A stretch of 64,000 bases of DNA from NCBI RefSeq assembly GCF_004028635.1, contig NZ_RQJW01000019.1:97182-161181 (forward strand), in the 5' to 3' direction. This document shows, piece by piece, positions 52,498 to 60,229 of the stretch. The number at the start of each line of letters is the position of its first letter. Position 1 is the first letter of the stretch. The stretch comes from Streptomyces cyaneus (GTDB lineage Bacteria > Actinomycetota > Actinomycetes > Streptomycetales > Streptomycetaceae). The notes beneath the pieces are model-generated. The model was not told the DNA's origin and did not search any database. It saw nothing but the letters and a program-made list of their open reading frames with translations. Both the position numbers and the translations under genes were made by a program.

Positions 52498-52923
52498 TCA
52501 GCCCGTCCAGTCCGCGCCCGAGATGCCGTCGGGATGCCCCGCCGGCCACTGGACCAGCTCGATCCGGTTGCCGTCCGGATCGGTGAGCCATGCCGTCAGG
52601 AAGTCGTTCGAACCGTCCGGGGATACGGGTTCCTCGGCATCGATGCCCTGCGCGGCGAGTTCGTCGATCGTGGCCGCCATCGACTCCACCTTGATGACGA
52701 AATGGTTGAGGACGCTGCTGTTACCGGCCTCGGCCTTGTATCCCCCCGCGGGATCGTGGACGAGTTCGATGCTGACGAACTCGTCGCCGGGGAGCTTGAG
52801 CATGGTCAGGCTTCCGAACGGGGTTTCGGGGACGCTCCCGATCACTTCATAGCCGACGGCCGTGTAGAACGCGAGCGATCGTTCGAGGTCGGCCACGCGA
52901 AGGCCGAAGTGCAGGGTCCTCAT
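52498..52923 (-). CDS. VOC superfamily protein (glyoxalase I-like)
   Basis: A 141-residue protein. The unit begins TLHFGLRVADLERSLAFYTA and ends TDPDGNRIELVQW, with His in LNHFVIKVE; the HxE pattern suits the lactoylglutathione-lyase branch. A tandem repeat of CAGTCCGTC type overlaps its final codons. It follows the terminator of the 52-residue gene, so it needs its own promoter in a very short gap or depends on read-through. Confidence 0.87.
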   Translation of the reverse strand: MRTLHFGLRVADLERSLAFYTAVGYEVIGSVPETPFGSLTMLKLPGDEFVSIELVHDPAGGYKAEAGNSSVLNHFVIKVESMAATIDELAAQGIDAEEPVSPDGSNDFLTAWLTDPDGNRIELVQWPAGHPDGISGADWTG

Positions 52924-52944
52924 CGATTCCCCTTTCCGGACAAC

Positions 52945-52980
52945 GAAAAACGGCCCGCCGCAGAATCCGACGGACCGTCA
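52945..52980 (-). terminator. Rho-independent-type terminator
   Basis: On the minus strand an imperfect hairpin (ACGGTCCGTCG ... CGGCGGGCCGT) is followed by TTTTTCG. It lies about 20 bp after the stop of the 52-residue gene, which supports that gene being transcribed. A U-tract is uncommon in this GC-rich window. Confidence 0.7.
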
Positions 52981-52999
52981 CAGTACTTCGAGCCGAACG

Positions 53000-53158
53000 T
53001 CAGCCGACCGGCTCCGGCGCAATGGCGGCCGACGTCTGCGTGGTCGTGAACTCTTCGGACTCGACATCCTCATCCCGCTGCTTCTTCAGAGCGAGTTCCC
53101 GGGCCGTCTTTTCCGAGAACAGCCTCATTTCTGCCTCGGTCCGGAGATCGAACACCAT
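53000..53158 (-). CDS. 52-residue protein of unknown function
   Basis: The frame has a GGAGG box two bases before the ATG region (GGAGGCAATG) and ends 20 bp before a T-tailed terminator, so it looks like a genuine small gene. The product starts MVFDLRTEAEMRLFSEKTAR. It is highly charged and probably helical up to residue ~36 (ELALKKQRDEDVESEE) and then has an uncharged Thr/Ala/Pro tail (FTTTQTSAAIAPEPVG). It has no Cys, signal peptide or membrane segment. It faces the exporter at 53374 across 215 bp. A leader-core layout is conceivable, but no maturation enzyme is near. I do not recognise the family. Confidence 0.6.
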   Translation of the reverse strand: MVFDLRTEAEMRLFSEKTARELALKKQRDEDVESEEFTTTQTSAAIAPEPVG

Positions 53159-53373
53159 TGCCTCCTTCGAGCTCTGTCCGGTCGCGGCTCCCTTGACTGC
53201 CGCGAGCGCCTCTTTGCCTGAACATTACCTTGCGCCCCACCCCGGAGTCACGATCAAATTACGGTCGCACACAGGGAATTGGCGCACTGTTCACCCTGCG
53301 CGCACGAAGAACGCGCCGTCTAAGGCACTTTCCCGATCCCTACGCCCCCGCCTTAGACCCACGATGGCGTGCC

Positions 53374-54618
53374 ATGACGACGACCCGCACCACCACCTGG
53401 ACACTCCCCCGCATCCTGCGCGACCGCAACTCCGCCCTCTACCTCTCCGGAATCGTGGTCTCCGGCTTCGGCACCTCGGCGTTGTGGCTGGCATCCGGCG
53501 TATGGGTCAAGGACCTCACCGGATCCGACGGTCTGGCCGCGCTGTGCATGCTCGCCATGTGGGCGCCCACCCTGGCCGGCCCCCTCCTCGGCACGCTCGC
53601 CGACCGCACGCGCCGCAAACCGCTGCTGATCGGCGCGAACCTCCTCCTGGCCGCCCTGCTGCTCACCCTCTTCACCGTCGACTCCCCGGCCCGCCTCTGG
53701 CTCCTCTTCGCGGTCCTGTTCGTCTACGGCGCCGCAGGCGTGGTGCACGACGCCGCCGAGTCCGCCCTCGTCGCCGGCGCGGTCCCCGCGTCCCTGCTCG
53801 GCGACTTCAACGGGCTGCGCATGACGGCCACCGAGGGCATGAAGCTTCTCGCCCCGCTGGCCGGCGCCGGCCTCTACGCGGCGTACGGCGGCGCGAGCGT
53901 CGCCCTGCTCGACGCCGTGACGTTCGTGGTCGCGACCGGCCTGTACGCCTGCCTCCGTGTCCGCGAGAGCACGCCCGAGCCGCCGGCCGGCAGTTGGCGG
54001 GCACGGACCGCCGAGGGGGCCCGCCACCTCTGGACGCACCCCCGGCTGCGGCCTCTCGTCCTGGCCGGCGGCACCACCATGCTCTTCGCCGGTCTCAACG
54101 GCGCGATGACCTACGCCGTGATCGACGGCCTCGGGCACGACCCCGCGTACGCCGGTGTGCTGTACGCCGTCCAGGGCGCTGGCTCGGTGGCGATCGGGCT
54201 GCTCTCCGGCCCCGCGCTGCGCCGCCTCGGCGAACGCCGTTTCGCCGCGTACGGCATCGCCCTGACGGCCGCCGCCACGAGCCTGCGGGCAATCCCGTCC
54301 GACCCGGTGGCCCTGGTCTGCAGCGCGGCGATCGGCGCGGGGCTGCCGTGCGTGCTGATCGCCGCGCTCACCGCCGTACAGCGCGAGACACCGGACGCGC
54401 TGCTCGGCCGTACCGCCGCCACGGCCAACACACTCGTCTTCGCGCCGAATGTCATCGGGCTGGCGGTGGGGGCGGCGCTGGTCGAACTGCTCGACGTGCG
54501 GCTGCTGTTGGCCGTCCTGGGCCTGGCCTGGCTGGTGACCGCGATGCCGCTGCTTCAGAGCGCGGCGAGCGCCTCCCGTACCGCCACCAAGTCGCCGTCC
54601 GACGCCAACCCCGCGTGA
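53374..54618 (+). CDS. MFS transporter (12 TM)
   Basis: A 414-residue permease with about 12 membrane helices. Motif A is LGTLADRTRRKPLLIGAN in the loop between TM2 and TM3. It resembles the macrolide-efflux/enterobactin-exporter-like (MFS_3) group. ATG 53374 begins MTTTRTTTWTLPRILRD just before TM1. The final 64 bp overlap the end of the convergent gene at 54555. It may export a metabolite or drug. Confidence 0.85.
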   Translation: MTTTRTTTWTLPRILRDRNSALYLSGIVVSGFGTSALWLASGVWVKDLTGSDGLAALCMLAMWAPTLAGPLLGTLADRTRRKPLLIGANLLLAALLLTLFTVDSPARLWLLFAVLFVYGAAGVVHDAAESALVAGAVPASLLGDFNGLRMTATEGMKLLAPLAGAGLYAAYGGASVALLDAVTFVVATGLYACLRVRESTPEPPAGSWRARTAEGARHLWTHPRLRPLVLAGGTTMLFAGLNGAMTYAVIDGLGHDPAYAGVLYAVQGAGSVAIGLLSGPALRRLGERRFAAYGIALTAAATSLRAIPSDPVALVCSAAIGAGLPCVLIAALTAVQRETPDALLGRTAATANTLVFAPNVIGLAVGAALVELLDVRLLLAVLGLAWLVTAMPLLQSAASASRTATKSPSDANPA

Positions 54619-55718
54619 TAGAGCCGGATTTCCGTGGCCCCCAGCTCACGCGCGCGTGCCGCGTCCGACGCCAGCGTGCCCGGGCTGCCGCCCATCCCGG
54701 AGACCACACCGAAGTTGGCGGCGACGACCGTGCCCTCGCGGCCCTGCTCGGCGAAGGGCGTCAGCAGGCCGGGGCCGCCCGCGCAGGGCACGACCACACC
54801 GTCCGCGACGGAGAGGACGTGCTCGGGGTCGACGCCCGGGTTGGCGCCGACGTGGTACGTCACGGGGTCGGCGTGCAGCAGGATCTGGAAGCCGTCGGGG
54901 GCGGCCGCGCGGACCGCCCGGACCGCCGTCTCCTGGAGCGTACGGGCGGTTTCGTCGCGCCACGCGCGCGTGGCCGCCGCGTTCGACTCGCCGAGCAGCT
55001 TCTCGACCCCGGCCCAGCCCTCGTCGGCGACGGTGCCCTGCCACAGCGGTTCCAGGGCGGCACGTACGGCGGCGGCCAGCTCGTCGGCGTCCAGGCCCTG
55101 GTCGCCGTAGCCCTCCTTGCAGGTCGGGCAGAAGCAGAGCGCCATCAGGTACATGCCGGCGTCGCCGAGCGGGACCCCGCCGGTCTTGTCGTGCGCGTGC
55201 AGGTGCTGCAGCCCGTACCAGCCGAGGGACTCCAGTTCGGTGCCGTGCGCACCGGGCCGTACGGCGGCCTCGGCGGCGAGATCGACGAGGTACGCGCGCG
55301 TGGCGGGCTGTGCGATGCAGGGGGCCCAGGGGTAGCGGTCGCCGTAGGCGTTGACGACCGAGGTGTCGGGGTGCTCGGCGCCCAGGCGGGAGTTGTGCGC
55401 CAGGACCACCCAGGTGTGCACCTCCAGACCGGCGTCCGCGAGCGCGGCGGCCGCCTCTCCGTAGGCGTCGCCGGGCGCCCAGTCCCCGGCCGGGTAGGGG
55501 CGCAGCTCCCGGCCCTGCCACCGGTCGTCGGTCGGATACAGCACGGATGCGTGCTCGGCGGTGACGATGCGGTGGCGCGGGTGGCGGGGGGTGAGAGCGC
55601 GGGTGGAGTGGTAGGCGGCGGCGAGCGTCACCTGCCGTACGCCGAGGGCGGCGATTCTCCCGGGTGCCTCCGGGTCTCCGTTGACGTCCCAGGGGTAGAC
55701 GAATGTCGACGCCTTCAC
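54555..55718 (-). CDS. Uncharacterised TIM-barrel, glycoside-hydrolase-like protein
   Basis: A 387-residue cytoplasmic protein that I cannot assign to a characterised family. Features such as VHTWVVLAHNSRLGAEHPD, NAYGDRYPWAPCIAQPATRA, LHAHDKTGG and the CxxC in LCFCPTCKEGYG recall uncharacterised glycoside-hydrolase-like TIM barrels with a Cys-rich loop. Its ATG overlaps the stop of the 5-dehydro-4-deoxyglucarate dehydratase gene (ATGA), so the two are made together. It may act on a uronic acid or its lactone; that is inference from context. Confidence 0.6.
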   Translation of the reverse strand: MKASTFVYPWDVNGDPEAPGRIAALGVRQVTLAAAYHSTRALTPRHPRHRIVTAEHASVLYPTDDRWQGRELRPYPAGDWAPGDAYGEAAAALADAGLEVHTWVVLAHNSRLGAEHPDTSVVNAYGDRYPWAPCIAQPATRAYLVDLAAEAAVRPGAHGTELESLGWYGLQHLHAHDKTGGVPLGDAGMYLMALCFCPTCKEGYGDQGLDADELAAAVRAALEPLWQGTVADEGWAGVEKLLGESNAAATRAWRDETARTLQETAVRAVRAAAPDGFQILLHADPVTYHVGANPGVDPEHVLSVADGVVVPCAGGPGLLTPFAEQGREGTVVAANFGVVSGMGGSPGTLASDAARARELGATEIRLYHAGLASDGDLVAVREALAAL

Positions 55719-56668
55719 TTGGTGTCCTCCGGCTCCTTCTCCAGCAGCGCGTATCCGCGCTCGATCACCTCGGCGAGCTGCTTGACATGATCCTCGCTCG
55801 GCTCGTGCAGCGGAGGCCGGACCTCCCCTACGGCCGGCCCGCGCAGCCGTACGCCGGCCTTGACGAGGGCGACGGCGTATCCGCGGCCCTGGGCGCGCAG
55901 TTCGACGAACGGGCGGTAGAAGCCGTCCAGGAGGCGGTTCACCGTGGTGTCGTCGCCCGCCTCCAGCGCCCGGTAGAAGGCGAGGGCGATCTCGGGGGCG
56001 AAGCAGAACACGGCGGAGGAGTAGAGCGGGACGCCGATGGCGCGGTAGGCGAGCTGGGTCTGTTCGGCGGTCGGCAGGCCGTTGAAGTAGAGGAAGTCAC
56101 CGGGGGCCTCGGTGCGTACGGCGCTGACGATGCGCTGCATGAGGTCCAGGTCGCCGAGGCCGTCCTTGAGCCCGATGACGCCGTCCGTGCGGGCCAGTTC
56201 GACGACGGTTTCCGGGGTGAACACGGCGTTGTCGCGCTGGTAGACGATGACGGGGAGCGCGGTCGCCGCGGCGATCTCCTTGTAGTGCCGCAGCAGCCCC
56301 TCCTGCCCGGCGACGACGAGATACGGCGGCATGGCGAGCAGCCCGTCGGCACCGGCCGCCTCGGCGAGCCTCGCGTACCGCACGGCGAGGGCGGTGCCGT
56401 ACCCGGCGCCCGCGACGACCGGCACGCGTCCCGCCGCCGCCTCGACGGCCGCCCGCACGCACGCCTCGAACTCCTCGGGCGTGAGCGCGTGGAACTCCCC
56501 GGTGCCGCAGCATGCGAACACGGCGGCGGCCCCGGCCTCGACGCCTCGGCGCACATGGGTGCGGTACGTGTCGAGGTCGACCGAGCCCTCGGGCCCGTAC
56601 GCCGTGACCGGGAAGAACAGGGGCCCGCTGGGGATGCCGAGGCGAGCGGCGAGGGGGGCAGGCGTCAC
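55715..56668 (-). CDS. 5-dehydro-4-deoxyglucarate dehydratase
   Basis: A 317-residue DHDPS-family TIM barrel that dehydrates and decarboxylates 5-dehydro-4-deoxy-D-glucarate to 2-oxoglutarate semialdehyde (EC 4.2.1.41). Diagnostic segments are SGPLFFPVTAYGPEGSVD, VFACCGTGEFHALTPEEF, VIVYQRDNAVFTPE and the Schiff-base Lys in VIGLKDGLGDLD. It diverges from uronate dehydrogenase over 164 bp and is coupled to the TIM-barrel gene downstream. The next enzyme is encoded at 8104. Confidence 0.92.
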   Translation of the reverse strand: MTPAPLAARLGIPSGPLFFPVTAYGPEGSVDLDTYRTHVRRGVEAGAAAVFACCGTGEFHALTPEEFEACVRAAVEAAAGRVPVVAGAGYGTALAVRYARLAEAAGADGLLAMPPYLVVAGQEGLLRHYKEIAAATALPVIVYQRDNAVFTPETVVELARTDGVIGLKDGLGDLDLMQRIVSAVRTEAPGDFLYFNGLPTAEQTQLAYRAIGVPLYSSAVFCFAPEIALAFYRALEAGDDTTVNRLLDGFYRPFVELRAQGRGYAVALVKAGVRLRGPAVGEVRPPLHEPSEDHVKQLAEVIERGYALLEKEPEDTK

Positions 56669-56703
56669 GGGCTCTCCCTAGAACGAGACGGTAAGTGCAG
56701 GAT

Positions 56704-56713
56704 TCTGATCAGA
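56704..56713. promoter_or_regulatory. Palindrome TCTGATCAGA in the divergent spacer
   Basis: A perfect 10-bp palindrome lies between the dehydratase and uronate dehydrogenase genes, 42 bp upstream of a -35-like element for the latter. It is a candidate operator for joint control of both genes. The spacer also holds CCACCCTT-N7-AGGGGTGA, a second imperfect inverted repeat around 56740-56762. Confidence 0.45.
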
Positions 56714-56745
56714 GTTTACGGTTATGAACACAGGCTGCACCACCC

Positions 56746-56774
56746 TTGACGACGAGGGGTGATGATCCTTAACT
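56746..56774 (+). promoter_or_regulatory. Possible promoter of uronate dehydrogenase
   Basis: TTGACG (56746-56751), a 17-bp spacer and TTAACT (56769-56774) lie about 60 bp before ATG 56833. The spacing is ideal for the housekeeping sigma factor. Confidence 0.5.
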
Positions 56775-56832
56775 AGTCCATGAATGTGAATACCGTGCAC
56801 GCATGCGGCCGCTGATTGAAGGAGAACCGAGG

Positions 56833-57642
56833 ATGCCAGCCCCCCGCACCGTTCTGCTCACCGGCGCCGCCGGCGGCCTCGGCACCCTGATGCGGGACCT
56901 GCTCCCGGCGTACGGCTACGAGCTGCGGCTGCTCGATCTGCGCCCCGTCGAGGGCGAGCCGGACGCGATCGTCGCCGACCTCGCCGACAAGGACGCGGTG
57001 CGCGAGGCCGTGCGGGGCGTCGACGCGATCATCCATCTCGCGGGCATCTCCCTGGAAGCCCCGTTCGAGAAGATCCTCAGGGCGAACATCGAGGGCACCT
57101 ACCACCTGTACGAGGCTGCCCGCGAGGAAGGCGTGGAGCGCATCGTCTTCGCCTCCTCCAACCACGCCGTCGGCTTCACGCCCCGCCCCCAGGGCGACGA
57201 CCCCCTCATCCCGATCGACGCCGCGCACCGCCCGGACACGTTCTACGGCCTGTCCAAGTCCTTCGGCGAGGACCTCGCCCAGTTCTACTGGGACAAGCAC
57301 GGCCTGGAGACGGTGTCCGTCCGCATCGGCTCCTGCTTCCCCGAGCCGACCAGCGTCCGCATGCTCTCGCTGTGGATGAGCCCGGCCGACGGCGCCCGCC
57401 TCTTCCACGCGGCCCTGACCGCCGAGAACGTCGAGCACACCGTCGTCTACGGCTCCTCCGCGAACACGCGCCTGTGGTGGGACCTCACCACCGCCCGCGC
57501 CCTCGGCTACGAGCCGCAGGACGACTCCGAGCCATACGCCGAGAAGCTCATCGCCGAGCAGGGCGACCTCGAACCGGACAACATCGCGCACGCCTACCTG
57601 GGCGGCCACTTCGTCAGCGACCCGCCCATCTGGCCGTACTGA
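56833..57642 (+). CDS. Uronate dehydrogenase (NAD-dependent SDR)
   Basis: A 269-residue extended short-chain dehydrogenase resembling uronate dehydrogenase (EC 1.1.1.203), which oxidises D-galacturonate or D-glucuronate to the aldarolactone. The cofactor motif is TGAAGGLG (residues 10-17) and the catalytic pair Y138/K142 is in TFYGLSKSFGED. FASSNHAVGF and RIGSCFPEPTSVRMLSLW are characteristic. ATG 56833 is preferred over 56803 because GGAG lies about eight bases upstream. It starts the oxidative pathway for galacturonate set free by the pectinases. Confidence 0.88.
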   Translation: MPAPRTVLLTGAAGGLGTLMRDLLPAYGYELRLLDLRPVEGEPDAIVADLADKDAVREAVRGVDAIIHLAGISLEAPFEKILRANIEGTYHLYEAAREEGVERIVFASSNHAVGFTPRPQGDDPLIPIDAAHRPDTFYGLSKSFGEDLAQFYWDKHGLETVSVRIGSCFPEPTSVRMLSLWMSPADGARLFHAALTAENVEHTVVYGSSANTRLWWDLTTARALGYEPQDDSEPYAEKLIAEQGDLEPDNIAHAYLGGHFVSDPPIWPY

Positions 57643-57681
57643 CGTCACCGACTCCGTCGCTCGGCGGAAAACGATCGTTCG

Positions 57682-57720
57682 CGGCGGCGGGCGGGCACCG
57701 AACGGGCCTGCCCGCCGCCG
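57682..57720 (+). terminator. Hairpin after uronate dehydrogenase
   Basis: CGGCGGCGGGCGGGC and its complement (one mismatch in 15 bp) enclose a 9-base loop, 40 bp after the stop. No T-tract follows. The remaining spacer to 57945 holds the DeoR gene promoter region; nothing else is seen in this 302-bp gap. Confidence 0.75.
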
Positions 57721-57944
57721 CATTCGGGCACGCCTCCTGCCCGAACCCACGCCGGACCCCGGCTACCGCGCAGGTCCGCAGCGGGCACACGCCGAGTCGA
57801 ACGGTCATAAACGGGCAGTATCGAGCCCGCAACAGGCCTGGTCAGCCCCGCGTACCCCCGGTAGAACTTGCTGCACGGCCCTCACCGGGCCCGAACGGGC
57901 AGGCAAGGACTCGGGCAAGCAAGGACGTAAGGCAGGTGTCGGCG

Positions 57945-58724
57945 ATGACGGCGAACACTGCGAAAACCGCCGAAGAGCGCCAACGTGAGATCGTGCGGGT
58001 CGCCCGGGCCACCGGCGCGGTCGACGTCTCCGCGCTCGCCACCGAGCTGGGCGTGGCCAAGGAGACCGTACGGCGGGATCTGCGCGTGCTGGAGGACCAC
58101 GGGCTGCTCCGCCGCACCCATGGCGGCGCCTACCCCGTGGAGAGCGCCGCCTTCGAGACGACGCTCGCCTTCCGCGCCACCAGCCATGTCCCCGAGAAGC
58201 GCCGGATCGCGGCCGCCGCGGCCGAGCTGCTCGGGGACGCCGAGACGGTCTTCGTCGACGAGGGCTTCACCCCGCAGCTCATCGCCGAGGCGCTGCCCCG
58301 GGACCGGCCGCTGACCGTGGTCACCGCGTCCCTGCCGGTGGCCGGCGCGCTGGCCGAGGCCGAGAACGTCTCGGTGCTGCTGCTCGGCGGCCGGGTGCGC
58401 TCCGGCACCCTTGCGACCGTCGACCACTGGACCACGAAGATGCTGGCCGGTTTCGTCATCGACCTGGCGTACATCGGGGCCAACGGCATCTCCCGCGAAC
58501 ACGGTCTGACCACCCCCGACCCCGCGGTGAGCGAGGTCAAGGCGCAGGCCATCCGGGCCTCGCGCCGCACCGTCTTCGCGGGCGCGCACAACAAGTTCGG
58601 AGCGGTCAGCTTCTGCCGGTTCGCCGATGTCGGCGCGCTGGAGGCGATCGTCACGAGCACGCTGCTTCCGACGGCCGAGGCCCACCGCTACTCACTGCTG
58701 GGACCACAGGTCATCCGCGTCTGA
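57945..58724 (+). CDS. DeoR/GlpR family transcriptional regulator
   Basis: A 259-residue repressor. The N-terminal helix-turn-helix is VDVSALATELGVAKETVRRD then LRVLEDHGLLRRTHGG, the DeoR signature. The C-terminal DeoRC sugar-phosphate sensor domain has VFVDEGFTPQ, AYIGANGIS and HNKFGAVSFCRF. It precedes a polyol-type ABC importer with an alcohol dehydrogenase and probably represses it. GTG 57936 is an alternative start. DeoR members usually respond to a phosphorylated sugar. Confidence 0.9.
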   Translation: MTANTAKTAEERQREIVRVARATGAVDVSALATELGVAKETVRRDLRVLEDHGLLRRTHGGAYPVESAAFETTLAFRATSHVPEKRRIAAAAAELLGDAETVFVDEGFTPQLIAEALPRDRPLTVVTASLPVAGALAEAENVSVLLLGGRVRSGTLATVDHWTTKMLAGFVIDLAYIGANGISREHGLTTPDPAVSEVKAQAIRASRRTVFAGAHNKFGAVSFCRFADVGALEAIVTSTLLPTAEAHRYSLLGPQVIRV

Positions 58725-58740
58725 AAATCCAACGCACTCC

Positions 58741-58858
58741 CCTATAGGGCACGTTCACGCCTACCGACACCCCTTATCTCCCCACACGTCCCCATTTACC
58801 TCCGCCTTTTACCTCCCCCTCCCCCCTCACATCCCCCCTTCACGTCCAGGAGCGATCC
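58741..58858 (+). promoter_or_regulatory. Pyrimidine-rich leader with CCCTATAGGG palindrome
   Basis: The 134-bp gap before the binding-protein gene contains a perfect 10-bp palindrome CCCTATAGGG near 58741-58750, followed from ~58770 to 58850 by a strand strongly biased to C and T (many CCCC, CCTCC and TTACCTCC blocks), then CCAGGAG and the ATG. The palindrome may be the DeoR operator or promoter core. The C/T tract may keep the leader mRNA unstructured. Confidence 0.5.
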
Positions 58859-60229
58859 ATGCGAACCCAGAGCCGACGGCGGCCACCGCGAGCCACGCTC
58901 GCCATGGCCGCCGCAGGGACGCTGCTCGCCCCGCTGCTCTCCGGCTGCTGGGTCGGAGCGGGCGGAGCAGGCTCCGGGGGCAACGCCATCAATGTCCTGA
59001 TGGTCAACAACCCCCAGATGACAGAGCTGCAAAAGCTCGCACCCCACTTCACCGAAGAGACCGGCATCAAGGTCAACTTCACCGTCCTGCCCGAGAACGA
59101 CGTCCGCGACAAGATCAGCCAGGACTTCGCCAACCAGGCCGGCCAGTACGACGTGGCCACCCTCTCCAACTACGAGATACCGATCTACGCCCGCAACGGC
59201 TGGCTGCAGGAGATGAACTCGTACGTCGCCAAGGACCCGGGGTACGACGAGCAGGACGTCCTCAAGCCGATGCGCCAGTCCCTCACCGGCGACGACGGCA
59301 AGCTCTACGGCCAGCCCTTCTACGGCGAGTCGTCCTTCCTGATGTACCGCAAGGACGTGTTCGAGGAGAAGGGGCTCACCATGCCCGCGCACCCCACCTG
59401 GCAGCAGGTGGCCGACCTCGCCGCGAAGGCGGACGGCGCGCAGCCCGGCATGAAGGGCATCTGTCTGCGCGGCCTGCCGGGCTGGGGCGAGGTGATGGCC
59501 CCGCTCACCACCGTCGTGAACACCTTCGGCGGCACCTGGTTCGACAAGAACTGGAAGGCACAGCTCGACTCCCCCGAGTGGGAGAAGGCGACGAAGTTCT
59601 ATGTCGACCTGGTCCGTGAGCACGGTGAGTCGGGAGCGGCCCAGTCCGGCTTCGCCGAGTGCCTGAACAACATGACGCAGGGCAAGGTCGCCATGTGGTA
59701 CGACGCCACCTCCGCGGCCGGTTCCCTGGAGTCGGCCAACTCCCCCGTCAAGGGCAAGGTCGGCTACGCACCGGCGCCCGTCGAGAAGACGGAGTCCTCC
59801 GGCTGGCTCTACACCTGGGCCTGGGGCATCCAACAGGCGTCCCGCAACCCCGACAACGCCTGGAAGTTCGTCTCCTGGGCGTCCAGCAAGCAGTACGAGC
59901 AGCTGGTCGGCGACGAGATCGGCTGGTCCAACGTCCCGGCCGGCAAGCGCGCCTCCACCTACGCCGACCCGGCGTACCGCAAGGAGGCGGCCGCCTTCCA
60001 GGAGATGACCAAGGAGGCCATCGAGGGCGCCCGCCCGAACGACCCCGGCGTACAGCCGCGCCCCGCGCCCGGCATCCAGTTCGTCGGCATCCCCGAGTTC
60101 ACCGACCTCGGCACCAAGGTCTCCCAGGAGATCAGCGCGGCCATCGCCGGACGCCAGTCCGTCGACTCGGCCCTCAAGAAGTCCCAGCAGCTCGCCGAGA
60201 AGATCTCCGAGGAGTACGAGGGGCGATGA
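58859..60229 (+). CDS. ABC solute-binding lipoprotein (polyol/sugar type)
   Basis: A 456-residue lipoprotein. A signal ending at the lipobox LLSGC (Cys ~30) precedes a type-1 extracellular fold: NVLMVNNPQMTELQKLAPHF, DVATLSNYEIPIYARNGWL, FYGESSFLMYRKDVFEEKGL, GWLYTWAWGIQQASRNPDNA. It resembles binding proteins of sorbitol/mannitol-type importers. Its stop overlaps the permease start (ATGA). The alcohol dehydrogenase in the operon supports a polyol ligand. Confidence 0.9.
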   Translation: MRTQSRRRPPRATLAMAAAGTLLAPLLSGCWVGAGGAGSGGNAINVLMVNNPQMTELQKLAPHFTEETGIKVNFTVLPENDVRDKISQDFANQAGQYDVATLSNYEIPIYARNGWLQEMNSYVAKDPGYDEQDVLKPMRQSLTGDDGKLYGQPFYGESSFLMYRKDVFEEKGLTMPAHPTWQQVADLAAKADGAQPGMKGICLRGLPGWGEVMAPLTTVVNTFGGTWFDKNWKAQLDSPEWEKATKFYVDLVREHGESGAAQSGFAECLNNMTQGKVAMWYDATSAAGSLESANSPVKGKVGYAPAPVEKTESSGWLYTWAWGIQQASRNPDNAWKFVSWASSKQYEQLVGDEIGWSNVPAGKRASTYADPAYRKEAAAFQEMTKEAIEGARPNDPGVQPRPAPGIQFVGIPEFTDLGTKVSQEISAAIAGRQSVDSALKKSQQLAEKISEEYEGR

